Assembly (NCBI RefSeq): GCF_000428825.1
Contig: NZ_AUAR01000001.1
Span: forward strand, 1 to 64,000
Reading direction: 5' to 3'
Origin: Desulfomicrobium escambiense DSM 10707
Lineage (GTDB): Bacteria > Desulfobacterota > Desulfovibrionia > Desulfovibrionales > Desulfomicrobiaceae
Length of the DNA stretch: 64,000 bases
The position numbers and the translations under genes were made by a program. Below the pieces are notes generated by a model. It worked only from the letters and a program-made list of their open reading frames with translations, was not told the DNA's origin and did not search any database. This document shows positions 1 through 8,317 of this stretch, one piece after another (the first letter of the stretch is position 1; every line of letters begins with the position of its first letter).

Positions 1-179
1 CTGCGATAGCCCAGACGGCCCTCTGTGCGCTCACCCTTGGATGCTCCAAGGGCTGCGTCCATCTCGGCCTCCAACGTTTGCTGGACAACCGCACGCACGA
101 GTTCCTTCAAAACATCCTGTTCGCCTTCAAGAAGCCCTTTCAGTTCAGACGACGATAGAATAGAATTCTTCCTGACCAT
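1..179 (-). CDS. IS256-family transposase, N-terminal fragment cut by window edge
   Basis: Reading the minus strand from an ATG at 179 gives 59 codons that stay open to the window edge. The peptide runs MVRKNSILSSSELKGLLEGE and later contains EAEMDAALGASKGERTEGR followed by LGYR. That second stretch is the conserved start of IS256/mutator-type transposases, in which a short helical N-terminus precedes the DDE catalytic domain. A GGGAGGAG ribosome-binding site lies just upstream of the ATG. The catalytic residues are outside the window, so it cannot be told whether the element is intact. Confidence 0.75.
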   Translation of the reverse strand, partial: MVRKNSILSSSELKGLLEGEQDVLKELVRAVVQQTLEAEMDAALGASKGERTEGRLGYR

Positions 180-231
180 GGCAGACTCCTCCCGGAGTTG
201 TGGATTGGTGGTACAACCCACACATGCCATG
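1..231 (-). mobile_element. Probable end of an IS256-type insertion sequence
   Basis: The transposase start lies about 50 bases inside a plausible element end. On the minus strand, the stretch 231-194 reads as a G-rich end followed by TACCACCAATCCACAACTCC, which resembles IS256-group terminal repeats. The other terminus is outside the window, so neither the inverted repeat nor a target-site duplication can be confirmed. The outer boundary at 231 is an estimate. Confidence 0.35.
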
Positions 232-267
232 GTCTTTCTTTTTGCTGAAGATCCCGCACACTACCTG

Positions 268-329
268 CCGCGTCGAAGACTCCTCGCAATGACGCATTGT
301 CACGGCCGTCACCGCGAGCGCAGCGCGGC
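268..329. repeat. REP-like pair of inverted repeat units
   Basis: Two related units face each other. On the minus strand, 293-268 reads GTCATTGCGAGGAGTCTTCG and continues ACGCGG. On the plus strand, 308-329 reads GTCACCGCGAGCGCAGCGCG and continues GC. Both fit the common intergenic GTCA-NN-GCGAG...GCG motif seen as a dispersed palindromic repeat in many bacteria. The rest of the 180-502 gap holds the IS end and the opgH terminator; no gene is seen there. Confidence 0.4.
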
Positions 330-420
330 CTAGTCGGGCAACGCGCGAGATCCATCTTCGATGTGAATCGGAATGCATCTGGAACAGAGAGCGAAAGGAT
401 AATGACGGATTGCGGCAAAA

Positions 421-458
421 AGAAGTCCCGGAGGTTTTTTGCAACCTCCGGGACTTCT
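421..458 (-). terminator. Intrinsic terminator of the opg operon
   Basis: A perfect 16-bp stem (421-436 with 443-458) encloses a 6-nt loop. On the minus strand it is followed by TTTTG. It lies 45 bases past the opgH stop codon, as expected for the end of the glucan operon. Confidence 0.85.
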
Positions 459-502
459 GGTGGAATCAAACGTTCATCGCCCGCTTTGGGGCAGGCGTTC
501 CG

Positions 503-2599
503 TCAACTCAGGCGCACGTTCCACAGCTTTTCCAGCGTCTCCTCCGGGAGTTCCCAGATGCCGTGGTGCAGCCGCTCCATGCGCTCGCTGTCGTAGAGGA
601 GCTCCTTGCGCTCTTTCTTGTTCAGGGCAGCCGGGCCGTGTTGCAGGACCCTGTCCAGCAGATCGTCGCGGCGCTTGGCGATTTCAGGGGCGAGGGCTCG
701 CGGCCCGCGCAGCAGGCTGCGGTGCAGCGTGTTGATGGCCGGGACGACGGCGGCGCGTACGAACCCGTCCTCGGAGGGGATGCCGAATCCGCTGCGATCG
801 TTGGAGGTGCTCTGCATGTAGGCGTCGATGTCCTCATACTCGCGTGGCAGGCGGACTTCCTCGGGGGTGACGAAGATGCGCAGGCGGCGCAGGAACCTGC
901 CGACTTTGGCCTGGCTGGTGATCATGGACACCGGGATGGACAGCAGCAGCGAGATGACCAGCGGCGAACTCCACCAGAAGAAGACGCGGTTGATCTGAAA
1001 GAGGGCCGCGCCCCAGACCAGGGCCAGGAGCGTGCCGCCGCCGTGAAAGCGCAGGGCGTCCCAGAAACTGGTTCCCTCGTCGTCACGCTGTTGCGTGCCC
1101 CAGCCGATGCCCATGCCCATGAGGGTCAGGAAGACGTACTTGCTGTGGAAGAGCATGCGCACGGGGGCGAGCAGGGTCGAGAGGACGACTTCCGTCATGA
1201 TGCTGCCGCACAGGGCGAAAAAGCCGCCGAACTGTTTGCGGCGCCCCTTGATCAGGGCCAGGAGCAGGGCGCAGACCTTGGGCAGGAACAGCACGATGGC
1301 CGTTCCGGCCAGAAGGCTCAGGGCCGGGATCGGGTCCCAGACCGGCCAGACGGGGAAGAGGGATTTGGTTGGAGTGAAGTAATCGGGCTGGACGAGAGCC
1401 TCGGACACGGCTTCGGCCGTGGCCAGGGCCAGGAACAGGAACCACAGCAGCGCCGAGCCGTAGGCCATGACGCCGTTCAGGAACAGGGCCCGGTGGCCGG
1501 GGAAGATGCCGCGGGTGAAGACCAGCCGCAGGTGCTGGAGGTTGCCCTGGCACCAGCGGCGGTCGCGCTTGAGCTCGTTCAGCAGGTTGGGCGGCACCTC
1601 CTCGTAGCTGCCCTCGAGATCATACGCCAGCCAGACCGAATAGCCGGCTCGGCGCATGAGGGCCGACTCCACGAAGTCGTGGGACATGATGTCCCCGCCC
1701 AGGGGCGGTTTGCCGGGCAGGCGCGTCAGGGCGCAGTGCTTCATGAACGGCTTGACCCGGATGATGGCGTTGTGCCCCCAGAACTGCGCGTCGCCCAGGA
1801 ACCAGTGGTGCAGGCCCGCCGCGTACATGGGGCCGTAGGCCCTGTTGGCGAACTGCTGGGCGCGGGCGATGAAGGTTTCGCGGCCCGTGCAGGCCGGCGC
1901 CGTTTGCAGGATGCCGACGTTGCGTCTGCGCTCCATGATGCGCACCATGCGGATGAGCGTCTCGCCGGACATGACCGAGTCCGCGTCGAAGACGATCATG
2001 TAGGTGTAGTGGTCGCCGTAGCGGCGGCAGAAGTCGGCCACGTTGCCGCTCTTGCGCTTGAGATTGATGCGCCGGCGGCGGTAGAAGATGTGCCCGTGGG
2101 CCGACAGGTCGTTGCAGAGGCGGTTCCAGGCGGCCTCTTCCTGCACCCAGCGTTCGGGGTCGTTGGAATCGCTCAGAATGTGGATGTCGAAGCGGTCCGC
2201 GGCGCCAAGCCGTGTCAGGGAACGCCACACGGCCTGGATGCCGGCCATGATCCTCTCGGGGTCTTCGTTGCAGACGGGAAAGAGGATGGCGGTCCTGACG
2301 TTCTGGCGGATGGGCGCATCGAGCTCCCCGCGCGACCGGCTCACGGCGAAGCGGTCATCCCTCTTCAGCAGGGTCCAGAAACCTGCCAGGGCTGTCCAGA
2401 AGCCCAGTGAAATCCAGATGAAGAGCACGCAGTAGACGGCGATGATGGCGGCTTCAAGGACCGTCCGCCCCTTGTGCGGCAGAAGGCCGCCCATGACGTA
2501 GGCGGCAGTCAGGGCCGGAGCGAGGACCAGGATCAGGAGCAGGAGCCTGCGGCGTGAGGCGATCTTGCGCCACGGTTCATTCAGAAATTCGCGTTTCAT
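503..2599 (-). CDS. opgH: Glucans biosynthesis glucosyltransferase OpgH (MdoH)
   Basis: This is the inner-membrane family 2 glycosyltransferase that polymerises UDP-glucose into the beta-1,2-linked backbone of osmoregulated periplasmic glucans and passes it to the periplasm. Two N-terminal membrane segments lie at about residues 20-40 and 50-78. The cytoplasmic catalytic domain shows the metal-binding FDADS (D205, D207), SHDFVE (D308) and RRWCQGN (347-353). Several membrane helices follow between about 375 and 600. At 698 aa it is shorter than the 847-aa E. coli enzyme, mainly at the N-terminus. It is the last gene of the operon opgG - small membrane protein - opgH and is followed by a strong terminator. 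Confidence 0.93.
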   Translation of the reverse strand: MKREFLNEPWRKIASRRRLLLLILVLAPALTAAYVMGGLLPHKGRTVLEAAIIAVYCVLFIWISLGFWTALAGFWTLLKRDDRFAVSRSRGELDAPIRQNVRTAILFPVCNEDPERIMAGIQAVWRSLTRLGAADRFDIHILSDSNDPERWVQEEAAWNRLCNDLSAHGHIFYRRRRINLKRKSGNVADFCRRYGDHYTYMIVFDADSVMSGETLIRMVRIMERRRNVGILQTAPACTGRETFIARAQQFANRAYGPMYAAGLHHWFLGDAQFWGHNAIIRVKPFMKHCALTRLPGKPPLGGDIMSHDFVESALMRRAGYSVWLAYDLEGSYEEVPPNLLNELKRDRRWCQGNLQHLRLVFTRGIFPGHRALFLNGVMAYGSALLWFLFLALATAEAVSEALVQPDYFTPTKSLFPVWPVWDPIPALSLLAGTAIVLFLPKVCALLLALIKGRRKQFGGFFALCGSIMTEVVLSTLLAPVRMLFHSKYVFLTLMGMGIGWGTQQRDDEGTSFWDALRFHGGGTLLALVWGAALFQINRVFFWWSSPLVISLLLSIPVSMITSQAKVGRFLRRLRIFVTPEEVRLPREYEDIDAYMQSTSNDRSGFGIPSEDGFVRAAVVPAINTLHRSLLRGPRALAPEIAKRRDDLLDRVLQHGPAALNKKERKELLYDSERMERLHHGIWELPEETLEKLWNVRLS

Positions 2600-2669
2600 T
2601 TTTCTCCTTCAAGGAGTCGTCCGCCGCCGTATCTGTGGGCGCGGCAGCGGGAATATCGGGTGTTGCGGG

Positions 2670-3155
2670 TCAGGGCAGCTGCATGTCCATGATCCGCAGC
2701 CCGGCCAGGAGCAGCGCATAGAGCAGGAAGTCGATCAGCGCCGTGTTAAAGAAGCCTGCCGCCATGATCCACAGCGGCCGCATGAAGTTCAGGTAGACCC
2801 GCACCCACGGGCGACGATCCATTTCCTCCGGCCTCATGTGCCTTCTCCGGACGCCGGGTCCAGGAACGACATGCACTGCCGGTGTCTGCTCGGACAGCAA
2901 ACCGCGCAGGATCCTCATGCCCCTGGCTTCCGCCTGGACCGGGTTGACGCCCGGGTCCTTGGCCAGTTCCGTCAGGGCCGCCAGAGCCAGTTCGTGCCGT
3001 GTCCTTTCCGGCAGGGGCAGGTGCCGCAGGTAGACGGCCATGCGGCGGCCGGCGGCCTCCATACGGGCCTCCAGCAGCATGGCCGGAGTCTCGACCGGGG
3101 GGCGGAACATGTCCTGAAGGCCGGTCTGGGATGGGTCAGCCGTTTCTTTTTTCAT
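2670..3155 (-). CDS. Small membrane protein between opgG and opgH
   Basis: This 161-aa protein starts at an ATG that shares one base with the opgG stop codon (TGATG), a sign of translational coupling. The first 120 residues are hydrophilic, Arg-rich and probably helical. The last 40 hold one or two membrane segments (PLWIMAAGFF and IDFLLYALLLAGL). I do not recognise a named domain. Its position suggests a role with the glucan synthase OpgH in the inner membrane, but that is inference. The frame stays open far upstream inside opgG; that extension is antisense-type noise and was dropped in favour of the coupled start. Confidence 0.75.
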   Translation of the reverse strand: MKKETADPSQTGLQDMFRPPVETPAMLLEARMEAAGRRMAVYLRHLPLPERTRHELALAALTELAKDPGVNPVQAEARGMRILRGLLSEQTPAVHVVPGPGVRRRHMRPEEMDRRPWVRVYLNFMRPLWIMAAGFFNTALIDFLLYALLLAGLRIMDMQLP

Positions 3156-4705
3156 CACAGCTTGATGGCGTAGGACCATGTCTCCGTCAGCGGAGCCATG
3201 CCATGTTGCAGGGTGGCGCGCATCTCGATGAAGGGGCGCTTGTCCGATAGGACCAGGGAAAGGCCCGACGAGGCGTCGGGCTCGATCTCGAAGGCCAGGC
3301 GCCAGTTGCCCGTGACCTGATTCTTGTAGACGCGTTTTTCCAGAAGCTTGCCACCCTCGCCGATCCAGACGTTGGCGTCCAGGGCGGCGTCGTCGGGCAA
3401 GTCGTCGAGCTTGCCGCCCGCGAATTCGAGCACGAAGAGCCTGGACCTTTCGCCCTTGCCTTTGGCCGTGCGCGTGAAGATGACCTGCCCCTCGGGCGAT
3501 GTCACGCGATGCGGCGCCGTCCAGCGGGCCCTGTAGTCGAAGCGCAGGGGTTTGCCAGGTTCGGGCGTGACTTCCGGCGCCCAGAAGGAGACGATGTTGT
3601 CGTGAATCTCCTCGGGGGAGGGGATCTGCACCAAGTGCAGCTGTCCCGGACCCCAGTCTCCCTTGGGCTCGATCCACGCGCTGGGCCGGGCTTCGTACCT
3701 GGCTTCGAGGTCGAGGTAGTTGTCGAAGTCCGTGTCGCGCTGCATGAGGCCCATGCCGCGGATGTTGGGGGCGTTGAAGACGTTGACCGCCAGGGTCTTG
3801 GGGTTCTGCAGGGGGCGCCAGAGCCATTCCTCGTTCTCGAATCTGGCCATGAGGCCGTCGGAGTCATGCACTTCGGGGCGGAAGTCGTCGTTGACGCGCG
3901 GGTTCGAGTTCTCGCCGAAGATGAACATGCTGGTCAAAGGGGCGATGCCGAGCCTAGCCACCGGTTCCCGCAGGAAAACGACCGATTCGACGTCCATGAC
4001 GGTCTCGGCGCCGGGCGTCGCGTCGAAGCGGAAGGCGCCCGTGACGCGGCGCGAGTCGAGCAGGGCGTAGATGACGATGCTCTTGTCCTTCTTGCCCGGC
4101 TTCACGATCCAGAACTCCTTGAAGAAGGGGAACTCCTCGCCCGTGGCTTCGGCCGTGTCCACGGCCAGTCCGCGGGCCGAAAGCCCGTAGTGCTGACCCT
4201 TGCCCACGGCACGGAAGTAGCTGGCGCCAAGGAAGACCAGGAACTCGTCGAGATATTTCTTGGTGTTGATGGCGGAGTGGATGCGAAAGCCCGCATAGCC
4301 CATGTCCGCGGGAATCTGTCCGGCGAAGTTGTTGCCGCCGTAGTTGAAGGCCGTGGTATCGAAGTCCAGGCGCGCGGGGGCGTCCTTGTCGATGATGTTG
4401 ATGGCGACCGTGCGGTCGTAGAACAGCCCAGGATGGAAGAACTGCAGTTCGAAAGGCAGCTTTTCGTCGCGCCACAGGCTCTTTTCGGGGTCGAAGCGGA
4501 TGTCCCGCCACTGGTCGTAGGAGATGTCGCGCAGTATCTGGGGAACCTGGCCCTGGTTGTCCTCGAAGGGCTTGGCCGCGAGGTCCCTGGCCAGGGCCAC
4601 GACGTTCTCAAGTCCGAAAGGGGCGGGCTGGGCTGTGGCCTGGTTGGTCAGAACAAAAAGAAAAAGTCCGGCCACAAAGCCGAACGCTTTGAATCGCATG
4701 AACAT
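3155..4705 (-). CDS. opgG: Periplasmic glucans biosynthesis protein OpgG (MdoG)
   Basis: OpgG is the periplasmic protein needed to build or branch the backbone of osmoregulated periplasmic glucans made by OpgH. The chosen ATG gives 516 aa, close to the family's usual 510 or so, with a signal peptide (MRFKAFGFVAGLFLFVLTNQ, cleavage after ATA). GGGAG lies a short distance upstream of the ATG. The frame is open 28 codons further up, but that part is polar and would mask the signal peptide. Family-typical stretches include FGLENVVALARDLA near the mature N-terminus, FFHPGLFYD and LDLEARYEARPSAWIEP. A 7-bp hairpin (CCTTTGC/GCAAAGG, 4805-4821) lies in the 240-base upstream gap. Confidence 0.92.
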   Translation of the reverse strand: MFMRFKAFGFVAGLFLFVLTNQATAQPAPFGLENVVALARDLAAKPFEDNQGQVPQILRDISYDQWRDIRFDPEKSLWRDEKLPFELQFFHPGLFYDRTVAINIIDKDAPARLDFDTTAFNYGGNNFAGQIPADMGYAGFRIHSAINTKKYLDEFLVFLGASYFRAVGKGQHYGLSARGLAVDTAEATGEEFPFFKEFWIVKPGKKDKSIVIYALLDSRRVTGAFRFDATPGAETVMDVESVVFLREPVARLGIAPLTSMFIFGENSNPRVNDDFRPEVHDSDGLMARFENEEWLWRPLQNPKTLAVNVFNAPNIRGMGLMQRDTDFDNYLDLEARYEARPSAWIEPKGDWGPGQLHLVQIPSPEEIHDNIVSFWAPEVTPEPGKPLRFDYRARWTAPHRVTSPEGQVIFTRTAKGKGERSRLFVLEFAGGKLDDLPDDAALDANVWIGEGGKLLEKRVYKNQVTGNWRLAFEIEPDASSGLSLVLSDKRPFIEMRATLQHGMAPLTETWSYAIKL

Positions 4706-4895
4706 TCGCTGTGCTCCCTGAAGTGAAACTCTGCCGCGTGCGGGCAATTTTCGGTATCTCCCCTTGTGCTTTTCGGAAGCGCTCGTCAAGAGGCAAGTCG
4801 CGAACCTTTGCGAGGCAAAGGCTGCGGGTCGCCGCCTGGACGTTTGGCGCCTGCTTTGTTCATAGCACGGATGCTGGGGGAAAGTGAAGAAGGAA

Positions 4896-4938
4896 GCCCG
4901 GCCGGACGAGGGAGGTTGGTGCTGGGATCCGGCCGGGC
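4896..4938 (-). terminator. Terminator-like hairpin after the NifA-type regulator
   Basis: GCCCGGCCGGA (4896-4906) pairs perfectly with TCCGGCCGGGC (4928-4938) across a 21-nt loop. On the minus strand a pyrimidine-rich tract follows. It lies directly after the stop codon of the gene at 4946. Confidence 0.55.
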
Positions 4939-4945
4939 CTTGGGG

Positions 4946-6529
4946 TCATGGCTGATGTCTGCGGGATTCCACGCGCCCTTTGGCGATGAGCTCCTCCAGG
5001 TTGAACTTCCGGACGCGGTAGCCCATCTGGCGGGGGGTGAGATTGAGTTCGCGCGCGGCCTTGTACTGAATCCAGGCATTGCGTTTGAGGGCCGCCACCA
5101 CTTCCTTGCGCTCCGTTTCCCGCAACGGCTGGCACTGTTCCGTCGGCGGTGACGGCGGTTCCTGGATGGTGCGGGCGGCATGTGGGCGGTGCGTTTCCGG
5201 GTTCAGGAAACCGCGGATGAATTCGGCTTCCACCGGCTTGTCGTCGGTCAGGATGACGAGGCGCTCGACGAGATTTTCGAGTTCACGCACATTCCCAGGC
5301 CAGTCGTAGCCCAGCAGAAGGTTCAGGGCCTCGGCGGTCAGGGTCAGGCTGCGCCCGTATTCGCGCTCCAGTTCCTTCTGGAAGTGGTTCAGCAGGCGCG
5401 GGATGTCCTCCTTTCGTTCACGCAGGGCCGGCACGCACACGGGGAAGACGTTCAGGCGGTAGTAGAGGTCCTCGCGGAAGAGGCCTTGGGAGACCAGGAG
5501 GTCCAGCTCTCGGTTGGTGGCGCTGATGATGCGCACGTCGACCTTGCGCGTGCGGTTGCTGCCGATGCGCTCGAACTCCCGCTCCTGCAGGACGCGCAGG
5601 AGTTTGGCCTGCAGGGTCAGGGTCAGCTCCCCGATTTCGTCCAGAAAGATCGTGCCCAGGTGGGCGTCCTCGAAGCGTCCGGGCTTGGCGCTGTTGGCGC
5701 CGGTGAAGGCGCCCTTTTCGTAGCCGAAGAGTTCGGCCTCCAAGAGATTTTCAGGGATGGAGGCGCAGTTGACCTTGATGAAGGGGTGGGCCTTGCGGTC
5801 GGACAACTCGTGAATGATGCGGCCGATGAGCGTCTTGCCGGTGCCGGATTCGCCGAGCAGCAGCACCGTGGCCTTGGTCGTGGCAACCTTGGCCACGTAC
5901 TGCTCGACCTCCAGCATGGCCTGGCTCTTGCCCACGATGTAGGGACCGTGGTTCTCCTTGGCGATCTGGTATTTGAGGGACGTGTTTTCCTGCTTGAGGG
6001 CCGCTTCCCTGTTTTTGACTTTTTCGTTCAGGCTCAGGAACTGCGAGATGAGGGTGGCCACCACGGTCAGGAACTCGGTGTCGGCGTCGAGCTGCTCCTG
6101 GCCCGTGAAAACCCTGTCCACGTTGAGGACGCCGATGGGGCTGCCGTGCAGCAGGATCGGCACGCCGACGAAGGAGATGCGCTCGCGGCTGATGCGCCTT
6201 GTGCCGGTCTTGTCCAGGAAGAGCGGTTCCATGGAGATATCGGGCACCACGTAGGGCCTTGCCGTGCGGAAGATGGTCCCGGTGATGCCCTCGTCCATGC
6301 GGTACACGCCGCGCCGCTTTTCCTGGTCGGACAGGCCGTTGGACGTGGAGATGGCCAGACGGCCGGATTGGGGGTCGTAGAGGGTGACCGTGGCCCGCCG
6401 CATGCTCATGGTGTCCGAGAGGATCTTGAGGATGGACTCCAGGGCGCTCTCCAGATCCAGGGCCTGGTCGATGACCTTGCTGATGGCCAGCAGGACTCGC
6501 AGTTCGGTGGAACAGGTGGAGGTGCTCAT
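4946..6529 (-). CDS. NifA-type sigma54-dependent transcriptional activator
   Basis: This 527-aa enhancer-binding protein has three parts: an N-terminal GAF sensor domain (about 15-165), an AAA+ sigma54-activating domain (about 195-430) and a C-terminal Fis-type HTH (last 45 residues). The AAA+ domain has Walker A GESGTGKT (226-233), the sigma54 contact loop GAFTGA (273-278) and Walker B IFLDEIG (294-300). The GAF domain ([20 protein letters not shown], then [16 protein letters not shown]) and the HTH with [17 protein letters not shown] resemble NifA proteins. No nif genes occur in the window, so the target is open: it could be a true NifA or a relative controlling other sigma54 promoters. It should act with sigma54 RNA polymerase and ATP hydrolysis. 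Confidence 0.85.
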   Translation of the reverse strand: MSTSTCSTELRVLLAISKVIDQALDLESALESILKILSDTMSMRRATVTLYDPQSGRLAISTSNGLSDQEKRRGVYRMDEGITGTIFRTARPYVVPDISMEPLFLDKTGTRRISRERISFVGVPILLHGSPIGVLNVDRVFTGQEQLDADTEFLTVVATLISQFLSLNEKVKNREAALKQENTSLKYQIAKENHGPYIVGKSQAMLEVEQYVAKVATTKATVLLLGESGTGKTLIGRIIHELSDRKAHPFIKVNCASIPENLLEAELFGYEKGAFTGANSAKPGRFEDAHLGTIFLDEIGELTLTLQAKLLRVLQEREFERIGSNRTRKVDVRIISATNRELDLLVSQGLFREDLYYRLNVFPVCVPALRERKEDIPRLLNHFQKELEREYGRSLTLTAEALNLLLGYDWPGNVRELENLVERLVILTDDKPVEAEFIRGFLNPETHRPHAARTIQEPPSPPTEQCQPLRETERKEVVAALKRNAWIQYKAARELNLTPRQMGYRVRKFNLEELIAKGRVESRRHQP

Positions 6530-6722
6530 GCCGTGACGTGAGCAACAAGGATGCCGCGCAGCCCGCGCCGAAGGGGCTGAGATTTCAAATTTTTACAACA
6601 TGCTGAATATAAAGGATGAAAAATGAATTCTTCGTCGCCGAGGCCAAGGTGCGAAGAGGATGCCGGGCGATTATGCGTTGGTGGCTACTTTGAAAACGAC
6701 TTTTGTTTACTTTTTTGTGATT

Positions 6723-8192
6723 TTATTCCTTATTGTCTCTGTCATTTTGGTCATTTTTGGACAAAAATGACCAATTAGTGATGCCCGGTGTACCGCCATC
6801 AGTCGCCACGGAGCTTTCGAGCGGCACGTCGCGCAGCAGGGTTGCGTCCGGGATTCCATCTGCGGTGGGGCAAAGTCTGCGCAGACAGGCCGCCATGGCC
6901 GCCATTTTCGGGTGACGGTCCGGGAAGAATTTGCGGGCGTGGGCGTTGTCCACGGCCGAGAGGACGTCCTGGACCGTGATGCCGGAACTGTCGCGGGCCG
7001 GCTGCAGCACCGGAGTGTCATCGTGGGCCGTTCGGCAGAGGATACCCGCCTGGTCGAGCATGTCGGCCATTTCGTGCACTTCGGCCACGGAAGTGTCCAG
7101 TGCGGTCGCAAGCCCCTTCTCGTTCAGGGGCGCTTCGCCGCGATGAAAGCGGCTCACGACCTCGTGACTTATGGCCAGGGCCAGAACCCGCGTCTGCGTT
7201 ATGCTGCGGGCCGCGCAGCCCGATTCGGCCTCGGGGAAGTCCGAATCGGGGAATGCGTGCACGATCTCCGCCCCGAAGATGACGATGATCCAGCTCAGCT
7301 GCAGCCAGACCAGGAAGAGGGGCAGGGCCGCGAAGCTGCCGTAGATGGCGTTGTAGCTGCTCACCCCGATCTGGAACCGGACATAGGCGATCTGCAGGAG
7401 CTGATAGGCCGAGCCGGTCAGGACCGCGCCGAGCACGGCGCTGCCGAGGCGCACCCTGGTGTTGGGCATGATCAGGTACACCAGGGCGAACAGGACCCAC
7501 AGGAGCACGTACGGAGCCAGGGCCAGACCCAGGGACACGGCCGGGTCGACCACGTTTTCGAGGCCGACCTGCGAGGACAGGGCCGAGACCTGCGAGGCGA
7601 TGAAGACCGTGACGCTGCCCGACATGATGAGCAGGACCGGGCCGATGATCATGACCGTCAGGTAGTCGCTCAGCTTGCGCATCAGGGGGCGCGGGGCGAC
7701 GCCCCAGATGAGGTTGAAGCTCTCCTCGATGCGCCCCAGCACCTTGATCACGGACCAGAACAGCACGGCCACGCCCACTCCGGCGATGAGGCCGCCCTTG
7801 GTGTTGTCGAGCATGTTGCGGGCGAAGCCGATGACCTGCAGGACCACTTCCTGCTGCGCGGCGAAATGCCTGAGCAGTTCGCGTTCCAGCATCTGTTCGA
7901 AGCCGAAGCCCTTGGCCACGCCGAAGGCCATGGCCGCCAGCGGGACCAGGGACAGGAGGGAGTAGAAGGTCAGGGCCGATGCGTGCAGGGGGCCCTGCCT
8001 GGCGTCGAAGCCTTTGGTCGCCAGAAACAGGGTGCGGAGCAGGCGGACCGCGATCCAGGGGACGGGCCCGTGCCCGGGGCGGGCTCGCCACAGTGCGGCT
8101 GTCAGGGAGTCATTGAGGCGGTTCAGGGGATTGGTGCGTTCGTCCATGCTGTGTCCGGGTTGCGTTGAGACGCTTCCCGATTCTGTGGCCAT
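6723..8192 (-). CDS. YihY/BrkB-family inner membrane protein with C-terminal extension
   Basis: The first 340 residues or so match the YihY/virulence factor BrkB family. They contain about six membrane helices, the family stretch ALTFYSLLSLVPLAAMAFGV, and the late signature SSYNAIYGSFAALPLFLVWL. E. coli YihY is 290 aa; this protein is 489 aa because of about 150 extra residues. Part of the extension (TRVLALAISHEVVSRFHRGE...LATALDTSVAEVHEMADMLD) looks like a winged-helix fold. The function of the family is not settled. Met16 is a possible alternative start; neither start has a strong ribosome-binding site. Confidence 0.8.
   Translation of the reverse strand: MATESGSVSTQPGHSMDERTNPLNRLNDSLTAALWRARPGHGPVPWIAVRLLRTLFLATKGFDARQGPLHASALTFYSLLSLVPLAAMAFGVAKGFGFEQMLERELLRHFAAQQEVVLQVIGFARNMLDNTKGGLIAGVGVAVLFWSVIKVLGRIEESFNLIWGVAPRPLMRKLSDYLTVMIIGPVLLIMSGSVTVFIASQVSALSSQVGLENVVDPAVSLGLALAPYVLLWVLFALVYLIMPNTRVRLGSAVLGAVLTGSAYQLLQIAYVRFQIGVSSYNAIYGSFAALPLFLVWLQLSWIIVIFGAEIVHAFPDSDFPEAESGCAARSITQTRVLALAISHEVVSRFHRGEAPLNEKGLATALDTSVAEVHEMADMLDQAGILCRTAHDDTPVLQPARDSSGITVQDVLSAVDNAHARKFFPDRHPKMAAMAACLRRLCPTADGIPDATLLRDVPLESSVATDGGTPGITNWSFLSKNDQNDRDNKE
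6747..6774. other. Perfect 12-bp inverted repeat inside the 3' end of the YihY-like gene
   Basis: TTGGTCATTTTT (6747-6758) and AAAAATGACCAA (6763-6774) are exact complements around GGAC. The repeat lies within the last 20 codons of the gene, where the protein reads NWSFLSKNDQN. No T-run follows on the minus strand, so it is not a textbook terminator. It could stabilise the 3' end of the mRNA or serve as a binding site. Confidence 0.4.
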
Positions 8193-8267
8193 GAACCATG
8201 CGCGCTGTCAACCGGGGAGTGCGGAATCAGACGGCTGACGGCGACCCTGTTTGCAGAGCGCACGAAA

Positions 8268-8292
8268 AAGGCCCCGCGCGGGGCGGGGCCTT
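8268..8292 (-). terminator. Intrinsic terminator of hcp
   Basis: AAGGCCCCGC (8268-8277) pairs with GCGGGGCCTT (8283-8292) around a 5-nt loop. On the minus strand a TTTTTCG run follows, just past the hcp stop codon. Confidence 0.88.
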
Positions 8293-8317
8293 GTGGAGGA
8301 TGGCTGGCCGGTCAGGG

